Below, in pieces: positions 57,520 to 64,000 of a DNA stretch of 64,000 nucleotides; position 1 is the first letter of the stretch, and each line of letters opens with the position of its first letter. Where the stretch lies: contig OW568862.1 in NCBI GenBank assembly GCA_938743325.2, positions 123,501 through 187,500 of the forward strand, written 5' to 3'. The translations under genes and the position numbers were made by a program. Origin of the DNA: Pycnococcus provasolii. Lineage: Eukaryota; Chlorophyta; Pseudoscourfieldiophyceae; Pseudoscourfieldiales; Pycnococcaceae. The notes under the pieces are model-generated. The model had not been told where the DNA came from. It ran no database searches and was given only the letters and a program-made list of their open reading frames with translations.

Positions 57520-57877
57520 GATGATGATAATGATCAGGTTAAGGATATATATATAGTAAGACACGCAAGACACGCACACACACAGTCACTCCAACCTGTT
57601 ATTAACAAGGCAATGAAAGAAACACCTTGCAATGAAAGTTGGTTGGAGCCTGGACGAAGAACGAAAAGAAAAGAAAGCGCCTTACCAAACCAAACCAAAA
57701 CAGGGGACCCAAACAAAAGGGACCGTAAGGTTAAGTCGGACTGACTATGAAGGTGAACGGTGAGCCCTGGAAAAAGTCAAACTTAATTTTTTAACGGGTT
57801 CCCTTCCACTCATAAGATCGGTCAACGCGACAGGCTCGGTCAACACTCGCCGACTGTGTAGTACTATAGGTTGGACA
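57520..57877. other. Divergent upstream region before the telomeric array
   Basis: Upstream DNA of the ankyrin gene. It includes a TATATATATA element (57545-57555), a short CA run and no recognisable gene. Confidence 0.5.
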
Positions 57878-58350
57878 TTAGGGTTAGGGTAGGGTTAGGG
57901 CTAGGGTTAGGATTAGGGCTACTGGGTTAGGGTTAGGGCTACTGGGTTAGGGTTAGGGTACCTGGGTTAGGGCTAGGGTACCTGGGTTAGGGCTAGGGCT
58001 ACTGGGTTAGGGCTAGGGTACCTGGGTTAGGGTTAGGGCTACTGGGTTATCGTAGGGCTAGGGCTACTGGGTTAGGGTTAGGGTTAGGGCTACTGGGTTA
58101 GGGTTAGGGCTACTGGGTTAGGGTTAGGGTACCTGGGTTAGGGCTAGGGTACCTGGGTTAGGGCTAGGGCTACTGGGTTAGGGCTAGGGTACCTGGGTTA
58201 GGGTTAGGGCTACTGGGTTATCGTAGGGCTAGGGCTACTGGGTTAGGGTTAGGGTTAGGGCTACTGGGTTAGGGCTAGGGCTACTGGGTTAGGGTTAGGG
58301 TACCTGGGTTAGGATTAGGGCTACTGGGTTAGGGTTAGCCGGTTAGGGTT
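57878..58350. repeat. Interstitial telomere-like array with 171-bp higher-order period
   Basis: 473 bp of TTAGGG and variant units (CTAGGG, TACTGGG, TACCTGGG). A rare marker, GGTTATCGTAGGG, occurs at about 58046 and again 171 bp later, and the order of variants between the markers is conserved. The array is therefore made of about 2.8 copies of a 171-bp block. It sits between two divergent genes and ends about 75 bp before the ATG of the Rad60-SLD-like gene. It is interstitial, because genes flank it on both sides. Confidence 0.95.
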
Positions 58351-58424
58351 TCTCCTTGTTCTTTCCCGCCTCCTCTCCCGTCCCCTGTTCTCTCGAGCCT
58401 CCTTCCAGTCTACGTCTCGTCTCC

Positions 58425-59155
58425 ATGGCGACGCCCCATGGCGACTCCTCTTCAGACGACAGTGATGGCCTGTTCGAGTACGCGCCTTTGAACTTAACTT
58501 CTGAAGCTCCTGCTGCTGCTGAAGCTCCTGCTGCTGCTGCGGGTTCCGGTCTTCCTCCTCCTCGTGGTGGTGGTGGTGGTGGTGCTTCCCCGTCAGCTCC
58601 TGAGGGTGATGGTGGGCTTGGCGGGGGTGGTTTGGGTGGTCCTGGTGGTTTGGGTCCTGGTCCTGAGGGTTCGTCTCGTCGTCATGAGGGCTTGTCAGAG
58701 GGTGATGGTGGGCTTGGCGTTGGGGGTGGTGCTTCTGGCATTGGCGGTGGTGGGTCCCTGAAGAAAAAAAAGAAACGTCATCGGTCGTCCATGATGAACG
58801 CGGATGACTCCGATGACGACGACGACGATTTTGGTGCCTCCTCGTCCGCGGAGGATGGGGAAGGTGAAAATCGGAGACATCGTTCCCAGAAGAAGTCAAA
58901 AAAAGTCACGGATCCCAACGCACTGGGTGGTGGTGGTCACCACGATAACAATACGGATAGCAGCGACGACGAGTTTGCATTCAAACCGACGAAAGAGTAC
59001 CGCAGCACGTCGAACAATGCAAAACAAACCAAGAAAAGAAGTAACGCGCTCGACAACAACAAGGAAGTGGCGAGGGCGCTCCTACAGGCGACGGTCGCTG
59101 ATGACGACGACGACGACGAAGAAGAAGAAGAAGAAGGAGCAGATGTCGTCGAAAT

Positions 59156-59186
<31 letters not shown>

Positions 59187-59483
59187 TTCGAACACCTGCT
59201 TGGAAAAAATGCAAGCGGCGATAAAACAACGACAACAACAACAGCAGCACAACTCCAAGTCAACATGCAAGCGCAGGGCACAAAGCCATTCAAGCTCGAA
59301 ATTGGAAAGCAGGAAACGTTTGCGAAGCTGCACGCGGCAGCTCACAAAAATCTTGTCGAGCTTGGCGTCATCAAAAAGTCGGCAAAGATTAAGCTTCTCT
59401 TCGACGGCGACGCGCTGGAGCTCGACGATACGCCTGCGTCATTGGACATGGAGGACGGCGATACCGTCGACATCGCAACCTAA
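58425..59483 (+). CDS. Acidic protein with C-terminal Rad60-SLD/SUMO-like domain
   Basis: The product is 352 residues from ATG at 58425. Residues 1-120 are Ala/Gly/Pro-rich with a KKKKKR basic patch (possible nuclear signal). Residues 125-265 are acidic (two long Asp/Glu runs). The last 75 residues form a ubiquitin-like fold of the Rad60-SLD type: KPFKLEIGKQETFAKL, IKLLFDGDALELDDTPASLD and the closing MEDGDTVDIAT. It ends in DIAT without a Gly-Gly, so it is not conjugated like SUMO. Rad60/Esc2/NIP45 proteins act with the SUMO pathway in genome stability. Here only one SUMO-like domain is present, against two in Rad60. Confidence 0.82.
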
Positions 59484-59550
59484 AGTCTTCAATCTATAAG
59501 TTTTCTCTGTAACATGCGTTCTGTTTTTCAGTTAAAAAAGTCTGGCGGCG

Positions 59551-62500
59551 TCATCTCGAAGGTTCGCTGTCCAGCAGCGCCTCCACATTCGCCACGAATT
59601 CCGCACGACGAACAATGTCAGGATACCTCGGATTTGCAAGGCCCATCAGCGCGTCGCCGCTCATGCCCGACAGCGCGCGAAGCGGTGCACCAGCAGCCTG
59701 CGCATCCGCAACCGCGAAATATGCCGCCGTCTCAAGCTCCATAGGACCGAGATGGCCATCGCCATCGACGTCGCCATACGCAAATGCCGCGTGCACGGCG
59801 TTCAACCGTGCAAGCCGCACGAGCCGTGCCGACATCGTGTCGCGATAGGCTGCGACATAAGCCGCTGCAGTGGACGAGTTTGTCGTCACCACCGCGTCCG
59901 CCAGTGCCTTGGCATCTGGAATGGGCACAGATGCAGCCCGACCCGACGCAAGGTACCCCACGGACCTCAGGCGCACGCACTGAGGCTCGAGCGGCGAAGC
60001 CGCGCACCGCGCTAGCGCCGCAGCCCACGGGCACGTCATCCCGTTGTACGGCAGCACGGCACCTCGCAGCGGGCCGCCGTATCCGCGCGCCAGGCACTCC
60101 ACGTCAGTCACGACGCCTCCCGATGGTACGGACGTGCAGTATCGTTCGATCGTCTTAGTGCACGTCGCCCCAGACAACTTGGCGTCGTAGTGCGGTGCAC
60201 ATGTCGCCTCAAGACACGGTGCGGAACCGGATTCGAACGGGCAGCCGTCACCGAGCTGCACTGCGTCGCAGGCACGATCGCTCGGGTGCTTCGAAAAGCA
60301 GTGCTCGTCGACAAGCAACCTGCACGCACCGGACGTTGCGAAGAGCGCCCCCTCCACCTGGCACGCCGGACTTGCGCACGGGTCGCTGCCACCTTTCGCC
60401 TCAAACGCGCACACGCCATCCGGCGCAGCCACGCTCTGGCAGAGTGGATCGGTGCTCAGAGACTTACCTCCCGCCATTGTGCAGTGTTGGAGTGCAAGCT
60501 CGTACGGACAGAAGCCGGTTGGCAACGGCAGCGGAAGGAATGGGTGGCACGCCGCCTCGCCAGGGTGCATTAAGCAGAACTCGCTGATAGCGGCAAGGCA
60601 ACTGCCCGACGGCGTTTCGCCTCGCCAAACACCAACGGCGCACGCGCTGCATGGCGCGCTATTCGATGACGCAAATGGACATGCCGGCTCGGTGGATGGA
60701 CGGCAGCACGTCTGAATCTTCGGGAATGCGGCGCATCCGAGCTCGTTGCCGTCCGACACTCCGCTGCCGCACGCCAGACCCTGCGGGAGTATGCCGTCGC
60801 CGCGATTCAAGTTGCCCTCATCTTCGGTATTCAGCACGAACGTGCCAGCATCGAAGCCCGCACGGCACGTGCCATCGAAGGACAAGTAGCAGTCACCCTG
60901 CTTTCCGCTGCAATCACGGCCATCGTAACCAGTCGCGCACACGCACGTTCCTGTGAACTTATCGCACATGCCCGCAAAGCCGCCGGCTCGGATAGTCCCT
61001 GTGCAGTTGTTGGGGCAGTGCAGGAACTCACAGGCTGTGCCGTACGCGCCGGGAAGGCAGCGGCAAACGGCGGGTTGGTCAGCGCGCTCCTGCACAGCCA
61101 CGCCGTGGTAGCACGACACTTCCGCAGCCGCGCTGCCATGTCCAGGCATCGCCATCGCGGTCACGCGAAACGTCGCGACTGGCAGGGATCCAGACTTTGC
61201 GAAACGGTTGAATACACCAAACATTGCCATCGTGTGGGGGAAGTTGCCAGCCATCTGCATCTCCGTGGCATTTGCGGTAATGTTGAGCGTAAGGGACGAC
61301 GAACCCCTCAGCACGCCGTGCGTCGCGCTGGGATGTAAGCCTGTGCTGAAGCCGCTGACTTGCCGAAGCTCCCAGACGAGCAGGCTTGTTCCCTGGTTCG
61401 TGACTTTCAATGAATCGTGCGCAACGCCCCCAACCTGAACCGCGATGTGCAGCCCCCCACCCAGAACTTCCAGTTTTGGTGGCATCTCGCGGTCGCCCAA
61501 CATGCGAACCGCGTCAATCTCCGCCCACGGAGGTGCACGAAACGAGACACGAAGCTTGCGCGTGCGTGTCCCGGTCGAGCGCAGCAGCTCGGAGTACGGC
61601 GTGACCGTCGCGCCGAGTTTCGGAACAACGAGGGGCGGAGACTCCGCCCTTCCTTCCCACAGCTGCACAACTCCCTCTGCGGCATTGTCCGCGATAGCGC
61701 TGACCGCTGACAGCGCTTTTCCCGCACCGAAGCTTTGCCACACGTCGATTTGCTTTGGATAGCAGCTGCGCTCGAAGCTGAGATCCACCGTTTCGGAAGT
61801 GCCCTGAGCAGATAAGCTGAGAATCGTCCACGCCGCGGCACTCGAGCCGTACCCCGTGGAATCCGGTGGACCCACGAGCGCGCCTACGAGCCTTGCAGGC
61901 GATACATCGGGAATTTCGACATATTCGCTGCTCACATTGCTAATCGACGACACAAACATTTGAATCGAGTTGGTCACGGTGAGCGAAACTTCCTTCGCAG
62001 CCACCGTCGCATGCGTTTCCGCTGAGACGAGCTCGAAGCGCAGAACGATCGGAGCTTCGGCAAAAGGAAGCTGCACGTTCACAGCCTTAATGATGGATGC
62101 GGGGCTAGGATCTACCGTCACCTCGGCGATGATATCCGCATCGTCGCCCATGCCGCCCGCGGATATTCGCATAGTGCCGCTCGCGCCAATCGCGAAATTC
62201 GCAAGCTCAAAGCTGACGACGGTGTCGATAGGGGCAATGGAATTGGGTGTGGGAGAAAGCACCACGATATCGGGCTGCATTTCCGTCCAGCGCTCGCACA
62301 GCTCGTATGACGATGGACAGTTGATGACGAGAGCCTCGGATTGCACTTCGAGCGAGCCGCCAAGTTGCGGGCACACACGCCAGCTCCCTGCGACGAAGAT
62401 TGACAGGTCACCTGTCGCACTGCAGTGGTGCTTGAGGCACGCGGGATGCTCGACGCGCGCACGAGTCACGTCGAAGCACCGGCTTGTCACTTCCTTCGTC

Positions 62501-64000
62501 TCCAGATACCCCAAGGCTGTTCGACTTGCCACTCCAGTGCTGCGACAATCTTCCACCGCGTCGGCGATCCCGTCGCTCCACGGAAGGCTAGCGGAATCCT
62601 CGGCGGAAGCTGGGTAGAGCGAGTACGGGAAAGTTATCGGGCAGAAGTCGTGCAGCTCCGAGTATCCGCCGAGATGCGCCTCGGCTGGCCGGGTAAAGTA
62701 TTGGAACGCCGGCGGAAGCGTGCGCGTGAAGCCCGCTGGGTGGTCCGCCACGAGGCACTTTCCCTTGTGAGTGCGGTCGGCGTTGCAGCGCAACTTTGTC
62801 GCTGCATCACCGCTGTCAAATACCCGTCCAGAGAGAGCATTTGCAGTGCGAGGGCACACGTACGCGCGCGCCGTTTCTGGCCAGAGGTTGCACTTGTTAA
62901 GAACAAACTCAGCGCCGAGCTTGCGACCCCACGGGAGCACATCCGCCTTCGAGTAGTCAGGAAAGTACCAGCCTGTATCCTGCAGCAAACCCATGCTGAT
63001 GGCAGACTTGGCGAGAGGCGTGACTATGCTCGTGGACGTAGGAAATTTCCAATCCGACCCCGACGATGCGTTCGTCGTGGCGAGCGCGGCGTAGGCTGGC
63101 AGCGTCATAATCTCGCCGGCGAATAGACGATGCTCAAGGAGGATTCCCTTGCCACCCTCGCCATTCCACTCGTCGAACACGCGATTGATGTGACTCTCCT
63201 CCATGTTTGATACACCATTCTCAAGCTCGACGAACAGCATTGTCGGCAGGTTGAAATGCTCCTGCGCATTTGCCAGCAGGTTAGGCGTCGCCTGCGTTAC
63301 GAGGTAGCGTTCTTCCCAAGCTGCGGTGCATGCCATATCATTCTTCGAGCACTTTACGAGCTGCTCAGTTCTCACGTCTTTTCCCGGCGAGATCATGAAG
63401 TTTGATCGCAGCTTGCCCGAAAATCCAATGGCCAGGTAGAGGAAGTGCGTAACTGCGTCCACGGCCGCCTGCTTCACCGCCTCCGAATTTGCTGCGTGCG
63501 CGGCGAGGCCAAAGCTCGGCACCATGTTGAGGTGCACGGCAAGCGGCCGTCCCTTGGAGCGAGCGGAGGCGTCGTAGCGGCATGCAGCTGCGCGCAAAGC
63601 CTGCCGTGGGTCGGGCCGCGACGTGACGAAGATCACGAGTCGCGTGCTCGCGGCAATTCCGGTTGTCTGGTACCTCGGCGGCACCGGAATGCCTTCCAAA
63701 CCCCCGCAGAACGGCGCGCTGACATCCTCGTCGGCAATCGCGGGCAGCTTGAAGGGCGCACTGCCGCTTCCGCGCACCTTCAGCGCGCGCGAGATCCACC
63801 GTGTGGCTTCTGAAAGCAAGCGAAGGTTCGCGGCAGCAGAGTCGCCTTTCACAACGTCGCTCTGCGTGCACGTGTGATAGCAGTCTTTGTCAGCGGCGGA
63901 TGTGCACACGGGCGTCAGCTCGCGCACCGGATGGCCAGACTCTGTATCCCCGAATACCTTCACGGCGTCAATGGCGTTGTATCCGGGGACGAGAGCCGTG
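59551..64000 (-). CDS. Leishmanolysin-like (M8) protein with EGF and EF-hand parts; 5' end beyond window; HExxH missing
   Basis: At least 1,482 residues, open to the right edge (the start lies outside the window). The N-terminal third follows the M8 metallopeptidase layout: STRLVIFVTSRPDP, CRYDASARSKGRPL, then LEHRLFAGEIMTL, TPLAKSAISMGLLQDTGWY and DYSKADVLPWGRKLG. The catalytic segment, normally HExxHxxGF, here reads THFLYLAIGF, so the Glu and second His are absent and it is probably not an active protease. The middle (about 560-960) is beta-rich. EGF-like repeats follow at about 990-1050 (CRCLPGAYGTACEF, CVCATGYDGRDCSG), then a Cys-rich region. Near the C-terminus is an EF-hand loop (DVDGDGHLGPME). 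It is extracellular by domain content. The signal peptide is not visible. Confidence 0.85.
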   Translation of the reverse strand, partial: TALVPGYNAIDAVKVFGDTESGHPVRELTPVCTSAADKDCYHTCTQSDVVKGDSAAANLRLLSEATRWISRALKVRGSGSAPFKLPAIADEDVSAPFCGGLEGIPVPPRYQTTGIAASTRLVIFVTSRPDPRQALRAAACRYDASARSKGRPLAVHLNMVPSFGLAAHAANSEAVKQAAVDAVTHFLYLAIGFSGKLRSNFMISPGKDVRTEQLVKCSKNDMACTAAWEERYLVTQATPNLLANAQEHFNLPTMLFVELENGVSNMEESHINRVFDEWNGEGGKGILLEHRLFAGEIMTLPAYAALATTNASSGSDWKFPTSTSIVTPLAKSAISMGLLQDTGWYFPDYSKADVLPWGRKLGAEFVLNKCNLWPETARAYVCPRTANALSGRVFDSGDAATKLRCNADRTHKGKCLVADHPAGFTRTLPPAFQYFTRPAEAHLGGYSELHDFCPITFPYSLYPASAEDSASLPWSDGIADAVEDCRSTGVASRTALGYLETKEVTSRCFDVTRARVEHPACLKHHCSATGDLSIFVAGSWRVCPQLGGSLEVQSEALVINCPSSYELCERWTEMQPDIVVLSPTPNSIAPIDTVVSFELANFAIGASGTMRISAGGMGDDADIIAEVTVDPSPASIIKAVNVQLPFAEAPIVLRFELVSAETHATVAAKEVSLTVTNSIQMFVSSISNVSSEYVEIPDVSPARLVGALVGPPDSTGYGSSAAAWTILSLSAQGTSETVDLSFERSCYPKQIDVWQSFGAGKALSAVSAIADNAAEGVVQLWEGRAESPPLVVPKLGATVTPYSELLRSTGTRTRKLRVSFRAPPWAEIDAVRMLGDREMPPKLEVLGGGLHIAVQVGGVAHDSLKVTNQGTSLLVWELRQVSGFSTGLHPSATHGVLRGSSSLTLNITANATEMQMAGNFPHTMAMFGVFNRFAKSGSLPVATFRVTAMAMPGHGSAAAEVSCYHGVAVQERADQPAVCRCLPGAYGTACEFLHCPNNCTGTIRAGGFAGMCDKFTGTCVCATGYDGRDCSGKQGDCYLSFDGTCRAGFDAGTFVLNTEDEGNLNRGDGILPQGLACGSGVSDGNELGCAAFPKIQTCCRPSTEPACPFASSNSAPCSACAVGVWRGETPSGSCLAAISEFCLMHPGEAACHPFLPLPLPTGFCPYELALQHCTMAGGKSLSTDPLCQSVAAPDGVCAFEAKGGSDPCASPACQVEGALFATSGACRLLVDEHCFSKHPSDRACDAVQLGDGCPFESGSAPCLEATCAPHYDAKLSGATCTKTIERYCTSVPSGGVVTDVECLARGYGGPLRGAVLPYNGMTCPWAAALARCAASPLEPQCVRLRSVGYLASGRAASVPIPDAKALADAVVTTNSSTAAAYVAAYRDTMSARLVRLARLNAVHAAFAYGDVDGDGHLGPMELETAAYFAVADAQAAGAPLRALSGMSGDALMGLANPRYPDIVRRAEFVANVEALLDSEPSR

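Noticed and set aside
57878-58350. True chromosome end
   Set aside because: Genes lie on both sides and the units are degenerate with internal higher-order structure, so it is interstitial.
1-64000. tRNA, rRNA or snRNA genes
   Set aside because: I found no cloverleaf, box A/B pair or rRNA-like stretch by eye. A tRNAscan-SE and Infernal search would be decisive.

Overview
This is a GC-rich, gene-dense stretch of eukaryotic nuclear DNA, most likely from a unicellular alga or other free-living protist. The eukaryotic signs are three-WW/IQ, MORN, SUN, GRAM and FAM135-type lipase proteins, a PET117-like mitochondrial assembly factor, a sialyltransferase-fold Golgi enzyme, GT-AG introns and TTAGGG-type repeats. 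A plant-type methylthioadenosine nucleosidase, an MFSD5/MOT2-type transporter and a phage-integrase-repeat protein would fit an alga, but the lineage cannot be fixed from sequence reading alone. Most genes are single open frames. Two genes are clearly split, and all six of their introns start with GTACG.

Layout. Positions 1-17890 are one minus-strand open frame, cut by the left edge: a membrane-anchored, beta-solenoid-like protein of at least 5,963 residues. About two thirds of what is visible is near-identical 741/717-bp tandem repeats arranged in a higher-order pattern. Positions 19060-33026 carry a three-WW/IQ protein, a MORN-repeat protein, a GT29-like sialyltransferase, a small zinc-ribbon-like protein, an FAD oxidoreductase and an 11-repeat nuclear-type protein. 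Positions 33633-51138 carry a FAM135-like lipase, an MFSD5-like transporter, a SUN-domain protein, a coiled-coil protein, a GRAM protein, a PET117-like protein, an MTA nucleosidase, a two-exon membrane protein with a lipocalin-like tail, a proline-rich cytoskeletal-type protein and a second FAD monooxygenase. Positions 51139-56495 are poorer in GC. They hold a six-exon secreted Tyr-rich LRR protein whose last introns each bracket one repeat, and a gene-poor stretch with 34-35-bp repeats. Positions 56496-64000 hold a small ANAPC16-like ORF, an ankyrin protein, a 473-bp degenerate telomeric array, a Rad60-SLD-like protein and a leishmanolysin-like protein that lacks the catalytic HExxH and runs off the right edge.

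Organisation. Genes alternate strands. Convergent neighbours are often less than 200 bp apart. Divergent neighbours share intervals, and five of eight divergent intervals contain telomere-like (TTAGGG/CCCTAA) tracts while none of the convergent intervals does. No operon or pathway cluster is evident. A loose theme is membrane and surface biology: a giant anchored surface protein, a secreted Tyr/LRR protein, an M8-like extracellular protein with EGF and EF-hand parts, and a Golgi glycosyltransferase.

Most notable items: the giant homogenised solenoid gene, the one-LRR-per-exon gene, the apparent pseudo-leishmanolysin, and the telomere-like DNA confined to divergent promoter intervals.
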